A DNA stretch of 64,000 nt from Linnemannia elongata (GCA_036320915.1 JAXBDG010000002.1:186001-250000), one strand, 5' to 3'; numbered from the stretch's first letter, positions 1 through 10,771 are shown. The notes: generated by a model from the letters alone, not told the origin. Translations and numbers: made by a program.

Positions 1-37
1 CCCCCTGCGCCGCGAAGATCCAGGCACTGATTTATTG

Positions 38-124
38 GGCAGTTTCGGAAAATTTCCATGTAAGGGAATTATTGATAATTTTACACGGTGTGAGTCCACC
101 AAAAATCTTTCCCGAAACTGCCTA
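38..124. repeat. Short hairpin repeat, MITE-like
   Basis: A left arm beginning GGCAGTTTCGG at 38 and a right arm ending CCGAAACTGCC at about 123 are inverted copies of each other. The match runs for about 18-20 bp if one or two single-base gaps are allowed. The unit is about 86 bp and non-coding. Its right half contains TTTACACGGTGT (80-91), a 12-mer also present in both terminal repeats of the element at 10653-13312. Family membership is inferred; no second full copy lies in this window. Confidence 0.45.
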
Positions 125-1811
125 TTACGCCAATTGTCAATTACAGAGTCAGGAATCAATGACTTTGAACTGTATCTCTTGTCATCTTTGTCAATAAAGT
201 TGATCATTCTCAGAACAGAACAAGAGATTAAAGAAAGAACATAGAGGTCGAAATAGACCCATCTTCAGGTCTAGGCAAAGGCAAGCCAAGGGAGAATGTA
301 CTCTCGTCAATGGTGATGATGAGGATGGTGACGGTTGTGGCAGTGTCATTCGAAGGGTATTCGGTGATAATGGGTTGTGGAGATTGAACTTGAACGTCCT
401 CATTAACCCAGTGCTCATTTCTACTTCCATTGTCATGCCTTTTTCCTGATTGCTCTTCTGTTCTTTGCTGTTCTACCCCAACGGTTGTTTGCTTGTTTGT
501 TTTTATTTGTTCATCGAGGCTGTTAACCCTCCGAATAGCTGTTTATGTTCTCTTCTTTCCTCCTTTCCTCCCACTGGATCTTTTTCTTATCCGTGTGCAG
601 GAAACTTATTTTTACTTTCCCTGCTACTCTATTTCTCTCTCTACTCCATCCTGAAACGTGCGAGGGGCAAGAAATAACAGCCTGGAATTCTGTCCCTCCA
701 TCCCTGTCGACTGCAAAATTGAGAGCACTCTCTTTCCATGACAGGCAAAAATCGATCCCCTCGTCGACCATCATCACCATGAATTGACAAGACAGACAAG
801 ACATAACATGACCTTGCCATGCCGCCATTGACGCCTGCTGCTCTCATTTTACCGCGTTCGCCTTTTATTTTTCTTTCCATATACCAGGTTGCTTTGCCTT
901 TAGTGTTTTTTGTCTCTTTCTTTTCATGATACGCTCCTCTCTTTCTTATTCAGATAGGGAAGATGTTCCCTTTTTGTTGTTGTTGTTGTTAATTTCACGT
1001 ATGAACAATGCCAAAAGCGCATTATGTACAAATGCAATTGAGCAAAAAAACAAAATAATGGGAGGATGTGTGTGGATATTCCAACGCGCGGTGTACCAAC
1101 GGTAAGGAAAAAAGCAAAGAGAGGAACGAGACAACGCACATGACGTTGATTGCGATTTGTGTGATTCACTTTCGCTCTCTGAGTTGTGTCCAGCCCTGAA
1201 TTACATTTTTTTTTTTGCTCTCTACTCTCTTTTCTCTCTTTTGTTCGTTTGTGGTTTTGTTCCTCTTTTTTCGTGTTATTGGAAAAAAAAGATCACCTCT
1301 CTTTTTTTTTTTCCCGCGGGCGGACGTTTTTTTTTTTTTTTTTTTTTTTTTTGGACGTTGCTCGTCGCTAAATTGACATCTATGTTTTATTTTCATCTTT
1401 CGTTTGTCCATTAACACTATCAATTGGTATGAACTGCACGACAAAGAGCCATCAGCGAGAAGGAGGAGGAGGAGGCAGAGGAGACGTTGGACGAATTTGG
1501 GGAAGAGGAACGAGGTTACAGAATGAATGAGCATCTATCGAGAGGAAGCTGTTTGTTTTTTGTGCAAGTTGAAAAGGTCAGCCAGCGGAGTGTAAAGGAA
1601 GCGTGTGTCATGGAATGGCGAAGTTGTTATTTTGATGAGGTAGACATACAAGGTACATCCCGCGGGATAAAAAAGAAAAACAACAACAATAACAACAACA
1701 AGTACAATCACAACCAAACTACACCAAGAGAGCAGCAACACCCAAAGTCCATGTTTCGACAAGGGACAACAAGAAATAGAGTTAATTCGCATGCAGGTGC
1801 TCCTCCTCATC

Positions 1812-1844
<33 letters not shown>

Positions 1845-2117
1845 CTATTTCCCGACCAATAACCCCACTCCTCTGTGTGTATGTGGTCATTTGGGCATTT
1901 GGTATTGTTATGTTCATCCTTCCTTCGTTCCTTCCTTCCTTCCCTGTCCGTCTGTCCCTTTGTTCTTGTATCCTGTGCCCCTTCCCCATGATTCTCTTTG
2001 AACCCTCATCATTCCCGTATCACTTTGCTTGTAAATGCAATTGATGATAAAGTAGTATTCAAATGGGGGTATCTATTGGAATTGACTTTGTGAAAGCCTT
2101 TCCTTCTTTATCTCTTC

Positions 2118-2119
2118 CT

Positions 2120-2161
<42 letters not shown>
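2118..2161. repeat. (CT)n microsatellite
   Basis: A run of about 20 uninterrupted CT dinucleotides lies some 300 bp upstream of the first F-box gene, inside a broader pyrimidine-rich leader. A CT-rich leader is a common feature of fungal promoters, so a promoter role is plausible but unproven. Confidence 0.9.
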
Positions 2162-2166
<5 letters not shown>

Positions 2167-2458
2167 TGCTCATTTTTTGGGAGGAGGGCTTAAATAGTGC
2201 CACCATCCCTCTCTTTCTTTTTTCTTTTCTTCACCCTCATTCCTCTCTCTATCTTTCTCTTTCTTATTCTCCCTTCTCGATATCTCCATCCCTTCATATC
2301 TTTCCCTTCTCGTATCATCATCAACGCCTTCCTTCCTTTTCTCTCTTTCGTCTTACCCTCCCTTCCGCTGCGCACCTTTTTTTATACTCTTCCTCACTCT
2401 CAGATCATCCTCTAATCCAATCATCCACTCTTACAACCACCCCCGCACACCAATAATC

Positions 2459-4543
2459 ATGCACACGATCAAGTGGACACGCTCTCAAAAGGCAGCCTCA
2501 AAACAGAAAAAGGACTCATCGTCCACCACCACCCCTGCTGCTGCACTCACCCTTACCTCCACCACTTCCTCCTCTTCCTCCTCTTCCTCCTCGTCTGCTC
2601 CACCTCCATCTGCAAATACCGCCACGGCCACAGCTGTTGCCACCACCACAACCACCGGCACCGCAGTCACCTTCCCCTCCAACCTCTTCTCTCACTACCG
2701 CTCCTCTTCCACACAGCAACAACAACTTGACAACAAGGTCGTCCGGTTCTCAGTCGCTCTGACAATCCCTGAGATCATCCTCGCCATCGCCGCATTCCTC
2801 AATCGGTCCACCATCGCCCAATGCGCCGTCGTTTGCAAGGACTGGTACACCATCTTCCAACCGCTCCTCTTCCGCATCATCAAGTCTGCCGACTTTGACC
2901 AGCCAGACTTTGTTGCCTCCTTCATTGACTATACCCGCTTCGCTACTTCTATCGAATGGTTTCAAGAGATCTCCCCTTCTCCTTCTGCCAGTTCTGCTCT
3001 TACCGTGCCCAAGAAGCAGGCGTGGCATCGGATCTTTGGAAAGAAGGCCCCGATTCGACCCTTGACGGATCCTTGGAAGCCGTTTGAGCAGCTCAAGTTA
3101 ATCCTCCAGGCTGGCGAAACCCCAGCGTTGGAGACCTTGTCAGTGAGGATTCATAACTTGGATCCAAATATTGTTCTGGGCCTGAGGGCGCCAACGGTGA
3201 CGAGCCTACAGATCGGGACGAGGGGGTATCCTGCGCGCAAGCCCAAGGTGTCGATGGAGAATATTCTCCGATCCTTTCCAAACCTTGTCCATCTGACCCT
3301 CGAGGGCTTATTTACCTTGAGCTCTCAAGTCGCAGAGGGTTCTCACCATGCCCATCCCTCCAATGCTGTTATCGGTCTTGCTGGTCAAGGTGGTGGTAAT
3401 GGTGGTACTGGTGGGAACGTATCATCATCGTCCTCTTCCTCTGCATCTCAACCACAACAGACCCAGGGTATTTCGACTCTTCCTCTCCCTCAAGCTCCTG
3501 TGGTTACCCCCTATCCTCCACCTGCCGCATTTGCAGCCGCAGCACACACAACGACCGTTGCAGGAATGACTATTTCCGGCCCATTCCCCGTCACCCCTGC
3601 GCCGCCAATTATCCCCTCACCTTCCATTTCTTCCTCTTCCTCTGTCTCCACTACCAACACAGTTCAGACAACATCATCGATCGAATCACTCAGTCTCCGC
3701 CTCGTCGATATCTCCCAAGACCACCTCCTCGCCCTAGCACGCCAAATGCCCCGGCTCTCCTCCCTTCTCATCGAAGAATTCCTCGTCCCCGACATGATGA
3801 TCAAGATCTACCGCTGGACCTGGTCCAAGCAATTCATCCACTCCCTCCGCGACTCTACCCCTCACCTCACCTCCATCCGCATGGCCTTTCCTTTTGACTC
3901 CATCAAAGAGGATACAATCATCGAGATCCTAAAGAGTTTCCCATTGTTGACGACGGTCGGGTTCCGGAACTCGTTTTTTGGAACACGAGCTTTGGAGGTG
4001 ATGCAGTCGCATTGCAAGTTTGTCGAGTGTTTGGATGTCAGTTTTGGGAACTCCAGGGGGTTCAAGGGAGCATTGTTACAGTTCTTGCAGAGTTGGACGA
4101 GGTTGAGGGAGTTTGAGGCCGATGGATTTGTTTTCTCGCTCGATACCCCTGTTGATGATGACGTCCCCCGGACCCCCTGGGCGTGTACCAAGCTAGAGAA
4201 ACTCGTCTGTGGGTTCAGTGGGACCGAATCCATGATTTTTCAACACCTTTCTCAACTGCCTCTTCTCACTAGTCTGACCATCTCGTACCCGTCGATCAGT
4301 GTCACGCCGATCGAGACGACGTTGGCGTGGATGGCGAAATCGACGAGGATAGAGTACTTTTGGTTCGTGCAGGTGCGCCATGTGGCTGTGGAGAAGGCTT
4401 CGGTGTTGTGGATATTGGATCATTGGCCAGAGTTGAGGACGTTGCATGTTGCCGGAGGGTTGGTTTCCCAGAAGGAGATTGTGAAACAGTGGTGTCGAGA
4501 GGCGGGCAGACCGAATCTTGTTGTTGAGTTTGATCGCGTGTAA
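2459..4543 (+). CDS. F-box/LRR-like protein, single exon
   Basis: A 694-residue intronless frame. The first ~80 residues are Ser/Thr/Ala-rich low complexity. An F-box-like segment follows at about residues 100-145 (TIPEIILAIAAFL, then AVVCKDWY and the Leu/Phe pattern after it). The remainder has repeated leucine-rich stretches typical of F-box/LRR proteins. Proteins of this class normally tie substrates to Skp1-Cul1 (SCF) ubiquitin ligases; the substrate here cannot be predicted. A low-complexity insertion of about 120 residues (Gly, Ser, Pro, Ala; around nucleotides 3340-3680) separates two leucine-rich blocks. The start at 2459 is the first ATG of the frame, after a pyrimidine-rich leader. 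The gene is convergent with the next one, with 207 bp between stop codons. The family call is solid; the specific ortholog is unknown. Confidence 0.85.
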   Translation: MHTIKWTRSQKAASKQKKDSSSTTTPAAALTLTSTTSSSSSSSSSSAPPPSANTATATAVATTTTTGTAVTFPSNLFSHYRSSSTQQQQLDNKVVRFSVALTIPEIILAIAAFLNRSTIAQCAVVCKDWYTIFQPLLFRIIKSADFDQPDFVASFIDYTRFATSIEWFQEISPSPSASSALTVPKKQAWHRIFGKKAPIRPLTDPWKPFEQLKLILQAGETPALETLSVRIHNLDPNIVLGLRAPTVTSLQIGTRGYPARKPKVSMENILRSFPNLVHLTLEGLFTLSSQVAEGSHHAHPSNAVIGLAGQGGGNGGTGGNVSSSSSSSASQPQQTQGISTLPLPQAPVVTPYPPPAAFAAAAHTTTVAGMTISGPFPVTPAPPIIPSPSISSSSSVSTTNTVQTTSSIESLSLRLVDISQDHLLALARQMPRLSSLLIEEFLVPDMMIKIYRWTWSKQFIHSLRDSTPHLTSIRMAFPFDSIKEDTIIEILKSFPLLTTVGFRNSFFGTRALEVMQSHCKFVECLDVSFGNSRGFKGALLQFLQSWTRLREFEADGFVFSLDTPVDDDVPRTPWACTKLEKLVCGFSGTESMIFQHLSQLPLLTSLTISYPSISVTPIETTLAWMAKSTRIEYFWFVQVRHVAVEKASVLWILDHWPELRTLHVAGGLVSQKEIVKQWCREAGRPNLVVEFDRV

Positions 4544-4750
4544 GGAGGAAGGAGGGGATGATGACGAGGGGGCGTTTTTTGTTCCCCATAAAAAGCAAAG
4601 TAACATAGTAACGACAACAAAAATAGATGATAATACCATATTCATACACAACATACTCATAGAGCATACAAAAAGCATAATAATAACCACATTTATTTAT
4701 TTTTTTCCCACTGTTTTCTTTTTTTCCTTCTAACCTCCCTACATAATGGC

Positions 4751-6877
4751 TCAACCCTGCGAGACATGTATAACCATAATCCTTCTCGGCCGCAACTCCT
4801 CCAGAAACGTCCTCGCCTCATAATCCAAAGGAAAGATCCTCCCGCGGTACCGGATCTTGCGTAGTTTAGGAAATGCGTCGAGGAGGTATTGAGTTTCTGT
4901 GAGGGTCAATTGACGAGTGTCGAGGAGGTAGTAGGTGTTGATTCCTATGGGATTTAGGATCAGTTCTTGGACGTGTTTGAAGTGCCATCCTCGTTTTTCT
5001 TCTTCTGGAACGTTGTCTGTGTCGAGATGATCCTTGTCAATGTTGTCGTCCTGGTCCTCGTCGCCCTGGTTTTGTGCTATCGCAAGTCCTGCTGCTGCTG
5101 TTGATGATGACGCTTCTTGGGATGTAGGTTGTCTTTGTTCCACCTGGGGCACAACAAACGTCCTCCAAACTTCATAGCCATAAGGTATTTGACTAACCAC
5201 TTTGCCCCTCGAGATATCATGAAACAACCCTTCCCTTCCTTCCCTCGACAGCACCCTCTCTTCTTCCTGCTCCTTCGCATCAACCTGACCAATACCAGCG
5301 GCCAGCATGGACTTGCGGATATCGAGAAATGAGACACCGAGGGAGACGAGTCGTTCCATCTGAGCGAGACGATGGTTATAATAAAAGTCGAAACTTTCTT
5401 GGTCCTGGTGGTGGATTGCGTGGGTCTGTTCGATGTGTCGCATGGTTTTGTTGCAGGCCCAGGGTTCTAGAAATGCGGATATCTGCCGCTTTTGTTGATA
5501 GTCACTGTTAGGGGAGGTAGGTTGGGTGGGATTGAGAGCCGATAAAGGTAGAGGCTGCGGTACTGGAGGGGTGGGAGTGAAGGGGGGTTCGATAGTCCAA
5601 GTGAAATACTGGAGGGCTTTACACTGTGTCATGAACTTGTGTAGGATCGGATGTGAGTAGAGTGTATACTCGAACGATACCCTCTCCAGCCCCTCCAGCG
5701 TGGCTGGTGGGATCAAGTCCAGGACAAACTCCAGGCCCATACAGGACCGTAACCGGAGAACCGTCAAGTTTGGTCGGTGCTGTTTAAAAAACCGACGTAT
5801 CGCGTCCATGTTGTTATAGCTCTTTGTCGACGGTCGGAAATGGATGAACTCTAGAGATTGGATCCCGTGGCAGGTATCGGTAATCGCATCCAGACAGGCG
5901 GCGAGGTGTAGGGGCTGAATGGATGTGCAATTAAGGGAGAGGTCTTCTAGGAGAGGGGTTTTCTGGAACAGGATCTCGAGTCCTGTTTGGGAGTGGTCTG
6001 GAGTTGGGGAGGTATCGATGGATAAATGGAGTCGGCGGAGGTGTGGGTATGGTGTAGACGTGTCGAGGGGGCGGGAGAGGATGTGGTCAGAGGCGGATTG
6101 GAAGGGTATAGTGGTGTCGGGGACGAATTTGCGCCAGGGTTCTTTGGCGGAGAGGTCCTTTGAGGGACGGTTTGGGCGAGGGATTGTTCTTGGGGAAGAT
6201 GTGATTCGGAGGGCTCGACCGAGGATCGCTTTCCATGTGCCTGGAGGGTACAACATATTCTCAATTTCTTGTTGCTGGGTGGAGGGATGTGAGGACGTAG
6301 ATTGCCGGTCCTTGTTAGGAGGTTCGATTATCGAGTCGTCGAGTCGGGCGATCTTCAGTGTCACCAGGGACCGACACTCCGAGATAACATTGAGCAACAT
6401 CCGGAGATTACAAGTGCTGGGAACATGGCTATACCCATCCAACTCCAAACTTTGCAACCTCCCCAACCGTCCAAGACTGGCCATTATCCTCGGAGTACAA
6501 TACCACGCCCCGACCTTCAACTCTTTCAGCCAAATCAAGTTCCCCACCAACGCATCCATCCCAATCGCCGTCGCATCGGCCGTCAACGACACCTCTAGTC
6601 ACCGAACAAAGTGACATGACCCCGCAATCTTTTGCAAATCATGGTCGTCGACACTGTAGGACACAAGAGACCGGACCATATGGCCGTATTTCTCGATGTG
6701 GGGGACACCTTGGCGGGAGTAAAGGAGGTAGTTCCAGGTGTAGGCGCGGAAGAGGTGGAGCCAGGCGCGGGAAACGAGCATGCAGGTCTTGTGGTCGCCT
6801 GTGGAGAGGTGGGCACCGATTATGTGCAGGATTTCTGGGATTTCGATTGGGTTGATTTCGATTGCCAGTGAGGACAT
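4751..6877 (-). pseudogene. F-box/LRR-like gene interrupted by an in-frame TGA
   Basis: On the minus strand an F-box protein starts with ATG at 6877 (MSSLAIEINPIEIPEIL). It shows a typical F-box core (IPEILHIIGAHL, then CMLVSRAWLHLF) within the first ~55 residues. After 92 codons the frame meets TGA at 6599-6601. It then continues in the same frame without another stop to 4751, giving about 615 more residues of leucine-rich protein (first residues after the stop LEVSLTADATAIGMDAL). No reasonable GT-AG intron removes the stop; the only nearby GT...AG pair spans about 26 nt. The likely ancestral codon is CGA, changed to TGA by one transition. It may be a recent pseudogene, an allele, or a sequencing error. 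The intact gene would encode about 708 residues. The neighbouring F-box gene is clearly different in sequence, so this pair is not a recent tandem copy. Confidence 0.75.
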
Positions 6878-7525
6878 GTTGTTGTTGTTGCTGTTTGTTG
6901 TGAAGGTTAGGTGTGAGGAGGAGGTGAGGAGTGGGGGTAGAAGGGGGGAGTGGCAGGGTATGTGTTTGAGGGGGTGTGTGAGATAATCAAGAAGAAAGAA
7001 AAGAAAGAAAGGCTTACAAAGAAACGCAATGGCGTTAAAATTAAAAAAAAAAAAAAAAAAAAAAAAATAGATGGGCGTTGAGGTGTCGGCCCATTCTTCA
7101 GCCACGACTGAGATGGAAATTTTATTTTTGTTACCCATCCTCTCCTTTTCCTTGTGCGCCTAGACCGTTGTTCGAACAAGAAAAAAGATACAAAGTGTAA
7201 ACTACTTGGAGGTTGACACATGCTATCTTTATGTTTTGCCGTCATTTTCTTCTAGAAACCTATCTACGATAGGTGACGATAATGCAATCGTGTTCTTCTT
7301 CAACAAGTCGCGTCGCGGGTTCAATAACCGCTTGGGAACGGAGTGACTGCTCGTCCTTGGAACATCATGACATCACACTTAAGTGTTTTGACAAGCGAGC
7401 GTATTTGAACCCGTGAGAGTATTTCTTGTCTCCTCTCTTCACTCTTTACTCTCGCCCTTATCTGAACACCACAAATCCATCCTTCCAACAACAACAACAA
7501 CAACAGCAACAACAAGCAACAAACA
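6878..7525. other. Divergent intergenic region with a poly(A) tract
   Basis: This is the shared upstream region of the minus-strand F-box gene and the plus-strand His/Gln-rich gene. It contains an A run of about 27 nt near 7040-7066 and the palindrome TTGTTCGAACAA near 7170. An additional TTCTAGAA site is listed separately. No coding potential was seen beyond translation of homopolymers. Confidence 0.6.
7250..7257. promoter_or_regulatory. Possible heat-shock element core
   Basis: TTCTAGAA is the inverted TTCnnGAA unit bound by heat-shock factor. It lies about 270 bp upstream of the small hydrophilic His/Gln-rich gene and is preceded by another TTC. The motif is short and can occur by chance, so this is only a candidate. 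Confidence 0.25.
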
Positions 7526-7870
7526 ATGGCATCCCACCTGCACAACCTCCGCGATACCGGAAAGACACACCACTACGACCTCCGAGACAGCACCGTCGCT
7601 GCCGCCAAGGATCATATGCTCCACTCGACTGCCGACAAGCACCAGAACCAAGCTCAGGCCCACGCTCAAGGTCAAGCTCAGCACGGTCAAGCTCATACTC
7701 AAGGGCAGGGACAAGGACAGGACCACACCCAAAAGTCGCACACTGGTCACCAGCAACAGCAGCATCAACAGCGCGACCACCATGCATCGGTCCTGCTCGC
7801 GACTGGTACTGAGGCCAACCTCGAACATCCTGTCAATCCCGAGCACGATCCCACTCACCCCGGACACTAA
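7526..7870 (+). CDS. Small His/Gln-rich hydrophilic protein
   Basis: A 114-residue intronless frame. The N-terminal third (MASHLHNLRDTGKTHHYDL...) is mixed and charged. Residues ~45-80 are an irregular Gln/Gly/His/Ala repeat (QAHAQGQAQHGQ-type units), and the C-terminus is HPVNPEHDPTHPGH. There is no signal peptide, membrane segment or Cys residue. I do not recognise the family. Composition suggests an intrinsically disordered protein, and a stress-protectant role would be a guess. Support for a real gene: codon-like composition unlike its flanks, an ATG after a CAACAA-rich leader, and AATAAA at 7948-7953, about 80 bp after the stop. It is transcribed away from the F-box gene and toward PUS3. 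Confidence 0.6.
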   Translation: MASHLHNLRDTGKTHHYDLRDSTVAAAKDHMLHSTADKHQNQAQAHAQGQAQHGQAHTQGQGQGQDHTQKSHTGHQQQQHQQRDHHASVLLATGTEANLEHPVNPEHDPTHPGH

Positions 7871-8595
7871 GCGGGAGCCTTCTTCTAGCGCTGGTCATTG
7901 TTTTGACTCTTCTCTTTAAATTTCAAGCTGCCTATAACCTTCTCTTGAATAAAAAGCCTGCTCACTTTTGGTGGCAACATCCATCTGTCCTTCTTTCGTT
8001 CTCCGTTTCAATATGTCCTTTGGAGAACAAGAAGAAAAGAAAAAAAAAGTGAACACAAGCAGTCACATCCTTGGGTGGGTGCAAACAAAGATCAATCTCA
8101 CCTTTTGTTGTTTGTTCGTTCATTCACAACCTCCATCGACCCATCGGACAAAGGACAAGGCCAAGGACAAGACAGGACACCGCACTCTTCCAAGTCCCTT
8201 TTGACCCAACATCACAGCAGAAAAGGAAGGGCATGCTCATCTCCTTCTTCACCAGGAAACCAAACGCCTCCTTTGCGTCCATCGTACTCTCCGTCCCTGG
8301 CAACACACTCTCTCTTAACGCCACCAGCGGCAACTCTACCTCTGCCGCAGTCCTCAAACTCAACCACCTTCTGCGTCCTTCTCTCCACTTTTCAACTTCA
8401 ACAAAGACACCAGCTGGAAAATACATTTTTCACCAACGGACACACATCAACCAAGAGAACAACAATATCCCTTTTCTCAAATTCGCACACACCAACAATA
8501 TAAAGGCTCTCGCCCAAAACAACGTTCACCACCATAACGGAAGCAGCAAATCCGCCGACCATCTCTCTTCTATCACCAACAACAACAGTAACGTA
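7871..8595 (+). other. Region upstream of PUS3 with an in-frame extension
   Basis: After the poly(A) signal of the small upstream gene, this stretch is mostly the PUS3 5' region. From 8071, and from an ATG at 8233, the frame is open right through to the PUS3 ATG at 8596. The translation from 8233 begins MLISFFTRKPNASFASIVLS and is rich in Ser, Asn, Thr and Arg/Lys with few acidic residues. That would fit an optional mitochondrial presequence. It may equally be an untranslated leader that happens to be open. Confidence 0.5.
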
Positions 8596-10590
8596 ATGGC
8601 AACGAACAAGGATCGCCCTTTGCCCGTGCCTGGAAAAATCAGCAAAGCAGAGCGAAAGCGCAGGAATAAGCTGGGCGGATCCGCGGCAGTGCTCGGAAGT
8701 GGGAGCGGGGATGTGGACAAGTACTCCTCCTGGTCGCGAGATGAGCTCCTTCACAGGATTCGAGAGCTCGAGAGTGGGACTGGTTCGAGTAGTGGACCTT
8801 CGAATGCTACGGCAATCCCGGCACACTTGATGTCGGCGGACACTTCGTCTAGTCCTGGATCGATGGCTTCGACCGACAATGAATCCGAGGCAACTGCATC
8901 TACTCCAGTCTACACTACAATCGAAACCCCCAAGCGCAAGGACCGTCGCCCCTTTGATTTCTCTAAATACGCCAAACGTCATGTTGCTTTCCGGGTTGCT
9001 TACTTTGGATGGCCCTATGGAGGATTCGCATCGCAGGGGATGAACGAGATCAAGACGGTCGAGTCGGAGTTGTTCAACGCCATGTTGGCGGCCAGGATTA
9101 TTGAGGACCCCTTGCAGTGCAACTATTCAAGATGTGGAAGAACCGATCGAGGCGTTAGTGGATTGGGTCAAGTCATTGCTTTGACTGTCCGTTCTGCCTT
9201 GCCCAAATCTTCACCACATGTCATCCGCTCAGAGGGCGATGGATTTGTTCCCGAGACGAAGGACCTTGCAGATGAGGGACTGACACAGGAGGAACTGGAG
9301 GCCAAGGCAGGAGTCTACTGGAAGCGCGGGATCAAGCGTAACAAGGACGGCAGTGTCTTTGGAGAACTGGCCTACCTCAACATCATCAACCGTCTCTTGC
9401 CCCCAGACATCAGGATCGTTGCATGGGCACCCGTTGCCGAGGACTTCAACGCCCGGTTCCATTGTTCCTGGAGACAGTACAAGTACTTTTTCCCCAAGGG
9501 CATTATTGACATTGAGAAGATGCGGGCGGCGTCGGTCAAGTTCCTGGGCACACACGATTTCCGCAACTTTTGCAAGTACGATGCTTCCAAGACGATCGAG
9601 AACTATGACAGGACCATCCATGAGATCTCGATCGAGACTGTCCCCGAGCACAACTTCCCCGCCAAAAAGAGTCGAGAATTTTATCAGTTGACGTTGAAGG
9701 GATCGGCGTTCTTGTGGCACCAGGTCCGGTGCATGATGTCGGTTCTGCTGTCGGTGGGCCAGGGTTTGGAGGAGCCTGAAGTAATTGATCAACTTATGGA
9801 CGTGCAGCAGTGTCCCGCCAAGCCCAACTACGACATGGCTTCCGATCTGCCTTTGGTGCTGTACGATTGCCACTTTGAGAACATCGAGTGGCAGTACCAA
9901 ACCGAGGTCGATTTGGTCAACGACATTACGCCGCTAAGACTGTACCGTGCGATGGAGGATCAATGGTCGTGCTATGTGACCAAGTCGTTGATGTACTCGC
10001 GGATGTTGGAACAACTCGACCAGGCGATGTTGATCAACTTGCCTGAACCCGGTCAATCGATCAAGTTGGGCGAGTATGCTGAGCAGAATGCTGAGAAGGA
10101 GAACAATATCTCCCTTGGTGGAGATCTCCGCATGTTTATGGGCAAGCGCTACTCCCAGGTACATTTCAGGATTATTTTTTTTTCATTTTCACGTTGCGTT
10201 CGTTGGTGCGAATTGTTCCTATTTTTTTTTTTTTGTTATTCCGTACATATATTAATTGCTTCCTTTCTTTCTTCAAAATAGTTAATGCAACGCCAAAAGT
10301 GCCTGCCGACTGAGGTCAAGAATAAGAAACACCAGGAGCGCAAGAGGATCAAGTTGGCATTGGCTGAGAGTGAAGCCAATAGCGCTAACAACAGTGGGGC
10401 CAGCAGTGAAGTCAGCTCGCCTGCTCCTGCTAGTGTCGAGACTTTTGCCAAGACCGTTGAACCTTCATCCCTTGGTACCTTGGCTTCTACACCCGCTGAG
10501 GAAGAGACAAAGGAACAGGTGCAGGATGCATCAACAACGACGGCAGCTGAGGAGAGTGCTGAGGCAGACAGCAAGCCACTTCAGGCATAG
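8596..10590 (+). CDS. PUS3: tRNA pseudouridine(38/39) synthase, PUS3/DEG1
   Basis: Exons 8596-10158 and 10282-10590 with one phase-0 intron (GTACAT...ATAG, 123 nt) give about 623 residues. The TruA-type catalytic core begins around residue 135 (HVAFRVAYFGWPYGGFASQG). The catalytic loop RCGRTDRGVSG carries the invariant Asp, and FHCSWRQYKYFFP, GTHDFRNFCK and FLWHQVRCMM are family signatures. PUS3 makes pseudouridine at positions 38 and 39 of the anticodon arm. Yeast Deg1 acts on cytoplasmic and mitochondrial tRNAs. The chosen start matches the Lys/Arg-rich head and RIRELE-type helix of homologues. An ATG at 8233 is in frame and could add 121 residues. The C-terminal tail of the second exon is acidic and low complexity. 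AATAAA lies at 10597-10602. The terminal-repeat element begins only 62 bp after the stop. Confidence 0.92.
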
Positions 10591-10652
10591 AAAACAAATA
10601 AACAACATTTTTTTGGCTTCACTTTTTTGGCTTCACTTTTTTTTTTTTTTTT

Positions 10653-10771
10653 GGATGATACTTTTTGACGCCCGGTGCCGTACACTCTAATTTACAGTCC
10701 CCTGCGGGCTGTAAAAAATCATTTCATATGTTTTGTACAGTCCCCGGCTTCTACACCGTGTAAATTTTTCC
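10653..10771 (+). repeat. Left terminal inverted repeat
   Basis: The arm starts GGATGATACTT directly after a T run and includes TGCCGTACACTC, a TTTACAG/CTGTAAA palindrome, the identical core ATTTCATATGTTTTGTACAG, and ACACCGTGTAAATTTTTC. It matches the reverse complement of 13194-13312 with no gap. Confidence 0.85.

Larger units (their letters stand above)
1..2458. other. Gene-free left flank of the window
   Basis: No open frame in this stretch looks like a conserved protein. Several longer frames are translations of T-rich or CT-rich tracts. It holds a short hairpin repeat near the left edge (listed separately), a T run at about 1330-1352, a T run of about 31 nt at 1814-1844, a CAA-rich patch near 1680-1702, and a (CT)n tract at about 2118-2161. 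The pyrimidine-rich 300 bp before position 2459 probably includes the promoter and 5' leader of the first F-box gene. This is inferred from position and composition only. Confidence 0.6.
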
